From Thiomargarita sp. (GTDB taxonomy: Bacteria; Pseudomonadota; Gammaproteobacteria; Beggiatoales; Beggiatoaceae), in NCBI GenBank assembly GCA_020721025.1, contig DYNO01000064.1, positions 1 through 16,212 on the forward strand: 16,212 nucleotides of DNA, read 5' to 3'. A program made the position numbers and the translations under genes. Shown here piece by piece: positions 1-7,840 of this stretch. How positions within the stretch are numbered: the first letter of the stretch is position 1; every line of letters begins with the position of its first letter. Under the pieces are notes generated by a model that was not told where the DNA came from, did no database searches, and was given only the letters and a program-made list of their open reading frames with translations.

Positions 1-1
1 T

Positions 2-1924
2 TTAAACTTTACTTTTTTACTGAGTTTGAAGATGTCAAATCGGTTCTATAAATATTATGCCCTAGATGATTTAGGAGTGGGGCTGGGCACGCCGGTTTAT
101 GCCAAGGACGGTACATTTCAAGGCATGTTTACTGCGGATATGGCGTTGAGTCAAATCAGTGAATTCTTGCAAAATCTGCATATTGGCGATTCTGGCGTAG
201 CATTTATCACAGAGGCAGATGGCTCGTTGATTGCCAGTTCTCATTTACAAAAATTATTCACCATGCCAAATAATGTCATGCAACGCTTAAATGCCACAGA
301 AAGCAATCATCCATTGATTCAAGCCAGCGCCCATTATCTCCAGCAACAATTTAAACAAATTTCTGAGATTACCACAACGCAACAATTTGATTTTACAGCG
401 GATAACCAAAAATATTTTTTACAGGTCACTCCTGTGCACTACGAAGGCGGATTAAATTGGTGGATTATCGTGGCTATTCCGCAATCTGATTTCATGCAAC
501 ATATTGATAATAATATGTATAATTCCATCAAATTGTCTATTCTCGCCTTCTTCATCGCTATTGTGATTGGACTGCTCACTGCGCGCAGAATTATTCATCC
601 CATTTTAACCTTGAATGATGCCGCCAAAGTCATTGCTATCGGTCAATGGGATCATGTCGTGCCGCTGCAACGTGATGACGAATTGGGACAATTAGCACAA
701 GCATTCAACCAGATGGCAGGACAATTACGCAGCTTATTTACCACAATTGAAGCCAATGAAGCCCGGTTGAAGCAATTTTTGGAAGCCATGCCAATTGGTG
801 TGATGGTGCTACATGCCGATGGGCGAATTCATTATATTAATCAATGGGCAATGAAATTATTAGGGCGGGGTATGGAACCGCTACTCTATCCAAATAACTT
901 GCCTGAAATTTATCAAACCTATTTGGCGGGAACGCAACAACTGTATCCTGTTGAACGAATGCCGATTTTTCGGGCTCTGCGTGGTGAAGTTTCCTCAGTG
1001 GATGATATGGAAATTCATGACAACGGTAAAATTATACCCATTGAAGTGTGGGGAACCCCCCTGTTTGATGAGCAAGGCAAAATTCTTTACAGTATTTCAG
1101 TTTTTCAAGACATTACCGAGCGTAAACAAGCTGAAGAAGATCGGATTCGTCTAGCGCAGGAACAAGAAGCCAAACACGCTGCCTTGCGCTATACTCATGA
1201 AATAGAAGTCAAAAATACCCAATTGATTCAACTCAATCAAGATAAAAATGAATTTTTAGGAATTGCAGCGCATGATTTAAAAAATCCATTGGCGGGCATT
1301 TTGGGCGCGGCGGAACTGATTCGGGAATCGGTAAAAGATTTATCGACTGAGGAAATTGTTCATTATGCAGAAATGATTGCCGAAGCTTCGGGACAGATGG
1401 TTGATTTAATTGGTAATTTGCTTGATGTCAATCGGATAGAATCGGCAAAAGTGGCAATCAAGCTGCAAAAAGTGAATATTGCCAACATTGTGCAAAAATT
1501 GCTACAAAGCTATCACGGGCGCGCCACAGCAAAAGACATTCAATTGCATTTCAATCGCGATGTAAATGAAGCATGGATTCAAGCAGATGCCAATATATTG
1601 CGACAAGTGTTAGATAATCTGATTTCCAATGCCATCAAATATTCGCCGTTGAATAAAGTTGTCTCTATTCAGTTGGTTACAACCGAGCAAACCATGCGTT
1701 GTGAAGTGCAAGATGAGGTACCCGGTTTGAGCGCGGAAGATCAACAAAAATTATTCGGCAAATTTACCCGACTCACGGCTCGTCCGACCGCGGGGGAAAA
1801 TTCGACAGGTTTAGGATTGTTTATCGTGAAAAAATTGGTAGAAGCCATGCACGGCAAAGTACGGTGCGAGAGTGAATTGGGACATGGGGCATGTTTTATC
1901 GTCGAATTGCCCAAGGTTGAATAA
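2..1924 (+). CDS. Sensor histidine kinase (dCache-HAMP-PAS-HisKA-HATPase), 5' end cut by window edge
   Basis: The frame is open from base 2, so the gene very likely begins upstream; the TTG at 26 and ATG at 32 are probably internal. Domains in order: the C-terminal half of an extracytoplasmic dCache sensor (GTPVYAKDG then GDSGVAFI), a membrane segment (about 524-580), a HAMP linker (about 581-740), a PAS domain (about 755-1125, ending DITERKQAEE), a helical linker, HisKA with AAHDLKNPLA (phospho-acceptor His codon 1271-1273), and HATPase_c with N box DNLISNAIKYS (from 1613) and G2 box GLGLFIV (from 1808). Such proteins sense a periplasmic ligand and pass phosphate from His to a response regulator; no regulator is adjacent and none is fused. 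Oddity: the G1 box reads DEVPG where DxGxG is expected (Val codon 1718-1720), which may weaken ATP binding. The ligand is unknown. Confidence 0.9.
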   Translation, partial: LNFTFLLSLKMSNRFYKYYALDDLGVGLGTPVYAKDGTFQGMFTADMALSQISEFLQNLHIGDSGVAFITEADGSLIASSHLQKLFTMPNNVMQRLNATESNHPLIQASAHYLQQQFKQISEITTTQQFDFTADNQKYFLQVTPVHYEGGLNWWIIVAIPQSDFMQHIDNNMYNSIKLSILAFFIAIVIGLLTARRIIHPILTLNDAAKVIAIGQWDHVVPLQRDDELGQLAQAFNQMAGQLRSLFTTIEANEARLKQFLEAMPIGVMVLHADGRIHYINQWAMKLLGRGMEPLLYPNNLPEIYQTYLAGTQQLYPVERMPIFRALRGEVSSVDDMEIHDNGKIIPIEVWGTPLFDEQGKILYSISVFQDITERKQAEEDRIRLAQEQEAKHAALRYTHEIEVKNTQLIQLNQDKNEFLGIAAHDLKNPLAGILGAAELIRESVKDLSTEEIVHYAEMIAEASGQMVDLIGNLLDVNRIESAKVAIKLQKVNIANIVQKLLQSYHGRATAKDIQLHFNRDVNEAWIQADANILRQVLDNLISNAIKYSPLNKVVSIQLVTTEQTMRCEVQDEVPGLSAEDQQKLFGKFTRLTARPTAGENSTGLGLFIVKKLVEAMHGKVRCESELGHGACFIVELPKVE

Positions 1925-2033
1925 ATGTTTTGTCATGCACAGAAAATTATTTTTATATTGAAATCACTCAGATAAGTACCAGAGCAAAACTACATTTCAT
2001 TTGCCATCGAATTAATTTTGCCTTGATAATTTT

Positions 2034-2066
2034 AAACCTGACAGGTTTCTGAAACCTATCAGGTTT
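2034..2066. repeat. Double palindrome between convergent genes
   Basis: Two 15-base near-palindromes sit 3 bases apart: AAACCTGACAGGTTT (2034-2048) and AAACCTATCAGGTTT (2052-2066). Each folds on itself, and the first can also pair with the second in one long stem with a single mismatch (a G-U pair in the minus-strand RNA). It lies between the ends of the histidine kinase gene and ligA, so it may help end both transcripts, but neither side has a clean run of T. It looks like a dispersed intergenic repeat. Confidence 0.75.
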
Positions 2067-2102
2067 GAATCTCTGAAAAATATTGTCAGAACGATAGAGA
2101 AT

Positions 2103-4121
2103 TTAAACAATCAATAGCTGCAAAAATTCTTCTTCAGACAATATCTTAACTCCCAAAGCCTGCGCTTTATCCAATTTACTCCCTGCTTTTTCACCGGCGA
2201 TCAAGTAACTGGTTTTCTTAGAAACAGAATCACTCACTTTCGCGCCCAATGCCAACAATTTTACCTTCGCATCCTCACGAGTCATGTTGTGCAAAGTTCC
2301 TGTGATTACAAAAGTTTGTCCTGCAAATGGTGCGGATTCTGCTGTTTTTGTAGCGGTGATTTCAACTTCCTGCCACTGCAAACCAGATTGCTGTAATTGG
2401 GCGATAACTTCAAGATTGTGCAATTGTCGGAAGAAAGTATAAATATTGTTCGCGACAACAATGCCAACATCTTGAACTTCTTGTAATTCTTCCACCGTCG
2501 CGTTTTGCAATTTTTCAAGTTGACCGAAGTGTGTCGCCAAGATTCTTGCTGTCGTTTCGCCTACTTCGCGAATTCCGAGTGCGTATAGAAACTTGTCTAA
2601 CGTGGTCGCCTTGCTCTTGTCCAACGCTCGCAGCAGATTATCGGCAGATTTCTCTCCCATGCGCGGCAAACTCGCCCATTGTTCACGAGTTACTGAATAA
2701 ATATCGGCTAACGTTTTCACCAAACCGCTATCAATCGCCTGCTCAATCAACTTGTCGCCTAGACCGTCGATGTTCATCGCTTTGCGTGAGACAAAATGTG
2801 CTACGGCTTGTTTTTGTTGGGCAGAACAAAATAATCCGCCAGTGCAGCGTGCAACGGACTCGCCATCTTCCCGCGCTACCGCCGAACCGCAAATCGGGCA
2901 CTCGCTCGGCATTTCAAACTGTGGCGTGTCACCATTGCGCCGTTCCACCAACACCCGCACCACTTCAGGAATCACATCGCCCGCCCGTCGTACAATCACG
3001 GTATCGCCCACTCGCACATCTTTGCGATGAATCTCATCAATGTTGTGCAATGTCGCATTCGTTACAGTTACACCGCCCACAGCCACCGGTTCAAGTCGAG
3101 CCACAGGAGTCAATGCGCCCGTCCGTCCCACTTGAATATCAATCGCAACGACCTGTGTCAAAACTTCCTGCGGTGGGAGTTTGTAGGCAATTGCCCAACG
3201 AGGCGCGCGTGACACAAAACCCAGTTGATTTTGATATGCTAACGAATTGATTTTATAAACCACGCCGTCAATCTCGAACGGTAGGCGATCACGTTGTTCT
3301 GACATTCGTCGTTGATAATCTTCGCATTCTTCGATACCGACAACAGTTTGTAAATATTGTGAAATTGGCAAGCCATACTGCTTAAGTTGCTGCAAAATAG
3401 AATAATACGTTTCGTATTCAAATCGCGGCTCAATCACGCCTACGCCGTAGCACACAAAACTGAGTGGGCGGGTTGCCGTAACCTTCGCATCTAACTGACG
3501 CAAACTACCCGCAGCGGCATTGCGAGGATTGGCGAATATCCGCTCACCCGTTTCTGCATGTTGTTGATTTATTTTGGTGAAGCTATCCTTGGTCATGAAC
3601 ACCTCGCCGCGCACTTCTAACAGTTGGGGCGGGTTATTCAACAGGCGCAGCGGTATCGTTTTGATAGTACGAATGTTGTGTGTGACATCCTCCCCCGTCG
3701 TTCCGTCACCACGCGTTGCCGCCTTCATCAAAACGCCATCCTCATAGCGCAAACTAACCGCCAAACCGTCCATTTTTGGCTCTGCGACATATTCAATCGT
3801 ATCAAGTGCTAAACGTTCTCGCACCCGTCGGTCGAATTCTTCCATCTCATGCGAATCAAGCGCGTTGTTCAAGGATAACATGGGGATAGTGTGCATAACT
3901 TCTGCAAATTCCTGTAACGGAGTTGCGCCCACTCGTTGCGTTGGTGAATCTGCCGTGATCAAATGCGGATTCTCTACTTCTAACTGTTCTAATTCACGAA
4001 ACAGTTTATCGTATTCAGCGTCTGGAATTTGTGGTGCATCAAGCACATAGTAATGATGATTATGCAACTGAATCTGACGACGTAATTCGTAGATGCGTTG
4101 TTCAATTTTCGTGTGTGGCAT
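2103..4121 (-). CDS. ligA: NAD-dependent DNA ligase LigA
   Basis: Seals nicks in duplex DNA using NAD+, joining Okazaki fragments and finishing repair. At 672 residues it matches the usual length of about 670. Visible features: N-terminal Ia domain (NHHYYVLDAPQIPDAEYD), the adenylation motif EPKMDG with nucleophile Lys116, PFEIDGVVYKIN (about 281-292), PRWAIAYKLP in the nucleotidyltransferase domain, OB fold, a four-cysteine zinc site (C408, C411, C426, C432), helix-hairpin-helix repeats, and a C-terminal BRCT domain (about 594-672). The ATG at 4121 gives the standard N-terminus, although no Shine-Dalgarno is visible before it. It is divergent from xth, with 214 bases between, and convergent with the sensor kinase. 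No catalytic residue appears missing. Confidence 0.98.
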   Translation of the reverse strand: MPHTKIEQRIYELRRQIQLHNHHYYVLDAPQIPDAEYDKLFRELEQLEVENPHLITADSPTQRVGATPLQEFAEVMHTIPMLSLNNALDSHEMEEFDRRVRERLALDTIEYVAEPKMDGLAVSLRYEDGVLMKAATRGDGTTGEDVTHNIRTIKTIPLRLLNNPPQLLEVRGEVFMTKDSFTKINQQHAETGERIFANPRNAAAGSLRQLDAKVTATRPLSFVCYGVGVIEPRFEYETYYSILQQLKQYGLPISQYLQTVVGIEECEDYQRRMSEQRDRLPFEIDGVVYKINSLAYQNQLGFVSRAPRWAIAYKLPPQEVLTQVVAIDIQVGRTGALTPVARLEPVAVGGVTVTNATLHNIDEIHRKDVRVGDTVIVRRAGDVIPEVVRVLVERRNGDTPQFEMPSECPICGSAVAREDGESVARCTGGLFCSAQQKQAVAHFVSRKAMNIDGLGDKLIEQAIDSGLVKTLADIYSVTREQWASLPRMGEKSADNLLRALDKSKATTLDKFLYALGIREVGETTARILATHFGQLEKLQNATVEELQEVQDVGIVVANNIYTFFRQLHNLEVIAQLQQSGLQWQEVEITATKTAESAPFAGQTFVITGTLHNMTREDAKVKLLALGAKVSDSVSKKTSYLIAGEKAGSKLDKAQALGVKILSEEEFLQLLIV

Positions 4122-4335
4122 AAATTTAAGAAATTGTGAGGAATGAGAAATATCTTAACTCATTAGATAGAGTTACATAGTTGAAACGTCATTCAGTTTA
4201 TTTTGCGGAACTGTCCTAAAAAGAGAGATCACCAATAATCTGAATAGATTGCATATTTGATTGCACCGCGCAAGTCCGAATATTGTTGTAAAATGCCGGG
4301 CAAATTGACTGCGGATTCTCCCAAATTAACTCATC
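4122..4335. other. Divergent ligA-xth intergenic region
   Basis: 214 bases between two divergent starts. It holds a small inverted repeat, TAACTC (4156-4161) with GAGTTA (4170-4175). I see no convincing consensus promoter, although both genes should be driven from here. Confidence 0.4.
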
Positions 4336-5106
4336 ATGCGTATCATCACAGCTAACCTTAACGGTATTCGTGCCGCAGCAAAAAAAGGTTTTTTCACTTG
4401 GCTTGCCCAACAGCAGGCAGATGTGGTCTGTCTTCAAGAAACCAAAGCTCAACAAATTCAACTGGTTGACCCAATTTTTTATCCCGAAGGTTATCACTGT
4501 TACTATCACGATGCCCAGAAAAAAGGCTACAGCGGGGTGGCGTTATACAGTAAAATCGCACCCGAAACGGTTAAAATGGGGATCGGTTGGGAAGAAGTGG
4601 ACACCGAAGGACGTTTTTTAGAAGCCCGCTTTAAAAACCTCAATGTTGTCTCGCTCTACCTTCATTCTGGTTCTTCCAGCGAACATCGTCAAGCAGCTAA
4701 GTTTCAGTTTATGGACAAGTTTTTGCCCTATTTACGCGCCCGCAACCAAGAAAATTTAATCCTGTGTGGCGACTGGAATATTGCCCACAAACCGATAGAT
4801 TTAACCAACTGGCGCACCAATCAAAAATATTCTGGATTTCTGCCAGAAGAACGGGCATGGCTTGATGAATTACTGACCAACGGCGGTTTTATTGACGCAT
4901 TCCGTGTGATCAATCAAGACGCAGAACAATACACTTGGTGGTCAAATTTTGGGCGTGCTTGGGAAAAAAATGTAGGATGGCGGATAGATTACCAGATGAT
5001 CAGCCAATCCTTACAACACACGGTACAACACGCAACAATTTATAAAGACGAACGTTTTTCTGACCACGCGCCAGTGATTATTGAATATGATATGACGTTG
5101 GCGTAA
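4336..5106 (+). CDS. xth: Exodeoxyribonuclease III (AP endonuclease, EEP fold)
   Basis: Cleaves DNA at abasic sites and degrades 3' ends in base-excision repair. At 256 residues it is complete for the ExoIII/Xth family. Signatures: NLNGIRAAAKKG at the N-terminus (Asn7), QETKAQ with metal ligand Glu35, SGVALYSK, SLYLHSGSSS, GDWNIAH with Asp146/Asn148, the GWRIDYQ block, and the terminal SDHAP (Asp243, His244). All active-site residues of the Mg-dependent endonuclease/exonuclease/phosphatase fold are present. The ATG start gives the expected N-terminus, but the 20 bases upstream hold no Shine-Dalgarno. It is divergent from ligA, another repair gene, though shared control is only a guess. The GH13 gene follows after 53 bases. 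Confidence 0.95.
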   Translation: MRIITANLNGIRAAAKKGFFTWLAQQQADVVCLQETKAQQIQLVDPIFYPEGYHCYYHDAQKKGYSGVALYSKIAPETVKMGIGWEEVDTEGRFLEARFKNLNVVSLYLHSGSSSEHRQAAKFQFMDKFLPYLRARNQENLILCGDWNIAHKPIDLTNWRTNQKYSGFLPEERAWLDELLTNGGFIDAFRVINQDAEQYTWWSNFGRAWEKNVGWRIDYQMISQSLQHTVQHATIYKDERFSDHAPVIIEYDMTLA

Positions 5107-5159
5107 CATTGCATCCGCTCAGTTTTTTGGCAATACATCACTCAAATTGATTACCACCA

Positions 5160-6458
5160 ATGCAGAAAAATACAGAAAAATTAATTATTTACAACCTGTT
5201 TCCTACCTTAGCTGGGCAATTCACCCGCTGGGAAGCCCATCTACAACGCGCCGCTGACATGGGATTTAATTGGGTTTTCGTCAATCCAATCCAACAAACC
5301 GGTTATTCTGGCAGTTTATACTCCATTGCCGATTATTTCGCGTTAAACCCGCTTTTAGTTGATAAACATTCTGACCAAACACCTGAATTACAAGTTAAAA
5401 TGATGACAAAAGTTGCCAAAACGCTCGGTTTAAACGTGATGGTCGATTTAGTTATCAATCACTGTGCTTCAGACTCCATCTTGATTACCGAACATCCAGA
5501 CTGGTTTAATTGGGAAGGCGAGCACGTCATGCGGGCATGTTGTTACGAAAACGGTCAAAAAATTGTATGGGAAGACCTCGCACAATTTAATCATCGTAAT
5601 ACAAAAGATAAAGAAGGTTTATTCCAATATTTTCGCAGAGTGGTTGATTTTCTAGTAGAATTGGGATTTATCGGATTTCGTTGCGATGCTGCCTATCAAG
5701 TGCCCCGGGAATTTTGGCAACGCTTGATTCGTGAAACCAAAGCCAAACATCCAGAGACGATTTTTATTGCTGAAACATTGGGTTGCACCGCGGATCAGAC
5801 CCGTAAAACGGCAGAAGCGGGCTTTGATTACATTTTTAACAGTTCCAAATGGTGGGATTTTAACGGACACTGGTTAATGGAGCAGTATAATTTAACCCGT
5901 GAACTTGTGCCATCCATCAGTTTTCCCGAAAGTCATGACACACCGCGCTTGATGCAAGAATTTTATGACAACGCGAACATCTTGAAACAACGCTATTTAT
6001 TCGCCGCAATTTTCTCGTCGGGGGTGATGATGCCGATGGGCTATGAATTTGGCTTCAAAAATAAATTACACGTTGTGCACACCCGCCCCAAAGATTGGGA
6101 AGAAACTGCAATTGATTTGCAAGAATTTATCAGAAAAGTCAACGCGATAAAATCAAAATATCGCATTTTTCAAGAAGATTCGCCATTGCACCTGTTGCAC
6201 AACGATAATCCGCAACTTTTGGTGATGTGGAAAGGTTCTACGCGCACCCAAGAAGAAGCCCTGATTATTTTGAATAAAGATGGTTGGAATCGACAAACTT
6301 TTTATGCAGAACATTTACGTGGTTACGTGCAAGCGGGCGCGCCATTAACCGATGTTTCTCCAGAATATCCAATGACATTTATCCCGCAACCATTTGTTTA
6401 TGAACTGAATCCGGGACAAGGGCTGATCATGGTTACACAACGAGATGCAATTCAATAG
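5160..6458 (+). CDS. GH13 alpha-amylase-family enzyme, cytoplasmic, specificity unknown
   Basis: A 432-residue (beta/alpha)8 enzyme acting on alpha-glucans or alpha-glucosides. The four GH13 regions are visible: I, DLVINH (Asp96-His101); II, GFRCDAA with nucleophile Asp176; III, FIAETLG with acid/base Glu205; IV, SFPESHDT with Asp260 as stabiliser. An all-beta C-terminal domain follows (about 340-432). There is no signal peptide, so it should act inside the cell, on glycogen-like or short maltodextrin substrates (inference). The N-terminus begins almost directly with the first barrel strand (LIIYNLFPTLAG), shorter than many amylases, and it lacks the extra domains of GlgE. No glycogen gene is beside it; xth is 53 bases upstream and ribF follows after a repeat. 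No Shine-Dalgarno precedes the ATG. Confidence 0.85.
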   Translation: MQKNTEKLIIYNLFPTLAGQFTRWEAHLQRAADMGFNWVFVNPIQQTGYSGSLYSIADYFALNPLLVDKHSDQTPELQVKMMTKVAKTLGLNVMVDLVINHCASDSILITEHPDWFNWEGEHVMRACCYENGQKIVWEDLAQFNHRNTKDKEGLFQYFRRVVDFLVELGFIGFRCDAAYQVPREFWQRLIRETKAKHPETIFIAETLGCTADQTRKTAEAGFDYIFNSSKWWDFNGHWLMEQYNLTRELVPSISFPESHDTPRLMQEFYDNANILKQRYLFAAIFSSGVMMPMGYEFGFKNKLHVVHTRPKDWEETAIDLQEFIRKVNAIKSKYRIFQEDSPLHLLHNDNPQLLVMWKGSTRTQEEALIILNKDGWNRQTFYAEHLRGYVQAGAPLTDVSPEYPMTFIPQPFVYELNPGQGLIMVTQRDAIQ

Positions 6459-6470
6459 TTTTTAAAGCCT

Positions 6471-6557
6471 GTCAGAATCAGAATTTACCAACTTAATTTT
6501 CCTTGCTGACATGATTTCTATCATCTTTCTGAAAATTTTGTAAATTCTGACTCAGAC
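6471..6557. repeat. Imperfect long inverted repeat (hairpin element)
   Basis: Arms GTCAGAATCAGAATTTAC (6471-6488) and GTAAATTCTGACTCAGAC (6540-6557) pair at 16 of 18 positions. Inside, AATTTTC (6495-6501) pairs with GAAAATT (6531-6537), and ATGAT (6511-6515) pairs with ATCAT (6520-6524), so the whole 87 bases can fold into one long interrupted hairpin. It begins 12 bases after the GH13 stop and ends 40 bases before ribF. It looks like a dispersed intergenic palindrome or a small MITE relic. It could act as a 3' stem-loop, but no T-run follows the right arm directly. Confidence 0.7.
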
Positions 6558-6597
6558 AAATTTTATCCACTCGTCAACACGTAAATTATTGAAAATC

Positions 6598-7536
6598 ATG
6601 GAATTTATCCGCTCTCAGGCACAACTTCGCCCCCGTCATCGCGGCTGTGTCGCAACGATTGGCAATTTCGACGGTGTGCATCGTGGACATCAAGAAGTGA
6701 TTATTCAACAAGTGAAAGCGCGAGCACAACATTTTGATTTACCATCAGTTATTATTATTTTTGAACCACAACCCCAAGAATTTTTTGCCCCTGATAAAGC
6801 TCCCGCGCGCCTGACTCGTTTGCGAGAAAAATTATTAGCTTTTCAGCATTATCAAGTAGATAGAGTGCTTTGTTTGCAGTTTAATCGACAATTTTCCCGA
6901 CTGGTGGCGACAGACTTTATTGAACAAATTTTAGTCCACGGCTTGCACATCAAACATTTGGTGGTGGGCGACGATTTTCATTTTGGACAGGGACGACAAG
7001 GCAATTTTGCGACATTGCAACAAGCGGGACAACAGTATGATTTTACAGTAGAAAATTTTCATACTTTTATCGTTGGCGATACGCGGGTCAGCAGCACTCG
7101 AATTCGGGCGGCAATGGCACAGGGCGATTTACACACTTCGCAGCAACTGTTGGGACGCACCTATCGGCTGTGTGGGCGGGTGCGTTACGGGCAGCAATTG
7201 GGGCGCAGCCTTGGTTTCCCTACTGCGAATATTTTTTTGCATCGCACCAAGTCCCCAATTCACGGCGTGTTTGCGATTAAAATGTATGGAGTGACTGAGC
7301 AACCCTTGTTCGGTGTAGCAAATTTGGGCACCCGTCCCACTGTCGGCGGTTCGCAATTGTTGCTTGAAGTGCATCTCTTTGATTTTAATCAATCTATTTA
7401 CGGTCGCTATGTCGAAGTGGAATTTTTGCAGCAGTTGCGGGCTGAAAAAAAATTTCCGTCTTTTGACGATTTAAAACAACAAATTCAATTAGATGTTCAA
7501 GCCGCTCGAATGTTGTTCAAGTGCAACGTCCTGTAA
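6598..7536 (+). CDS. ribF: Bifunctional riboflavin kinase / FAD synthetase RibF
   Basis: Phosphorylates riboflavin to FMN and adenylylates FMN to FAD. It is 312 residues long from the ATG at 6598, the usual length. The N-terminal FAD synthetase domain carries GNFDGVHRGHQ (22-32) and SSTRIR (165-170). The C-terminal flavokinase domain (about 188-312) carries GFPTAN (206-211), GVANLGTRPT (239-248) and the EVHLFDF block with Glu257 as likely base. I chose the ATG because it gives the family N-terminus; an in-frame TTG at 6589 would add three residues. No Shine-Dalgarno is visible for either. The usual gammaproteobacterial neighbours ileS and lspA are absent; GH13 lies upstream and purH downstream, each behind a repeat. 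Confidence 0.96.
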   Translation: MEFIRSQAQLRPRHRGCVATIGNFDGVHRGHQEVIIQQVKARAQHFDLPSVIIIFEPQPQEFFAPDKAPARLTRLREKLLAFQHYQVDRVLCLQFNRQFSRLVATDFIEQILVHGLHIKHLVVGDDFHFGQGRQGNFATLQQAGQQYDFTVENFHTFIVGDTRVSSTRIRAAMAQGDLHTSQQLLGRTYRLCGRVRYGQQLGRSLGFPTANIFLHRTKSPIHGVFAIKMYGVTEQPLFGVANLGTRPTVGGSQLLLEVHLFDFNQSIYGRYVEVEFLQQLRAEKKFPSFDDLKQQIQLDVQAARMLFKCNVL

Positions 7537-7649
7537 CCGAAGCGGCGGTTTGCGTTTGAGTGACTGCAAATTATCCGCGAATGCAGTAGAATGGGGCACT
7601 CTAAACGCGTTGAACGCAACAACCTTACTTGTCATTTGATGCAAACCAA

Positions 7650-7799
7650 TCTGAACCCTAATTTACCTAATAAATTCACGTTGAAATATTTAATTTCTGG
7701 TAGTTTGCCGCGCAGAATATTATCAATAAGTTAGAAATACTCTCTATCGGATACAAGAAATTATGTTAATTAAGTAAATTAAGTGAATTAGGGTTCAGA
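7650..7799. repeat. MITE-like element with 14-base perfect terminal inverted repeats
   Basis: TCTGAACCCTAATT (7650-7663) is the exact reverse complement of AATTAGGGTTCAGA (7786-7799), bounding a 150-base AT-rich non-coding segment. It fills about half of the 304 bases between ribF and purH. The right end has a near copy at 9453-9478, just after purH. No clear target duplication is visible at the edges. Because it ends 41 bases before the purH start, it must lie in or carry the purH leader or promoter. Confidence 0.65.
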
Positions 7800-7825
7800 A
7801 TTTTCACATAAAGTTATTGATTTAC

Positions 7826-7830
7826 AAGGA
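7826..7830 (+). promoter_or_regulatory. Shine-Dalgarno for purH
   Basis: AAGGA lies 10 bases before the ATG at 7841. It supports this start over the in-frame TTG at 7817, which would place the site inside the gene. Confidence 0.6.
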
Positions 7831-7840
7831 AAAATCCATT

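Noticed and set aside
26..34. TTG 26 or ATG 32 as the true start of the histidine kinase
   Set aside because: The frame stays open to the window edge and the product would begin in the middle of the dCache sensor domain without its first membrane helix; a start upstream is more likely.
2531..3250. 239-codon open frame on the + strand inside ligA
   Set aside because: It is antisense to a clear ligA, shows no recognisable domain and has low-complexity Ser/Pro/Arg composition; it is a shadow of ligA codon use.
4257..4280. Promoter for xth (TTGATT with TATTGT, spacer 18)
   Set aside because: Both boxes match the consensus at only four of six positions in AT-rich DNA; too weak to report as a feature.
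5160..6458. GlgE (maltosyltransferase) as the identity of the GH13 protein
   Set aside because: It is much shorter than GlgE, lacks its extra N- and C-terminal domains, and the nucleophile block GFRCDAA differs from the form I expect in GlgE.
7537..7600. Terminator directly after ribF
   Set aside because: Only a 5-bp pairing (CTGCA with TGCAG) is visible and no T-run follows.
7817..7840. N-terminal extension of purH from TTG 7817
   Set aside because: The Shine-Dalgarno AAGGA lies after this TTG and the family N-terminus begins at ATG 7841.
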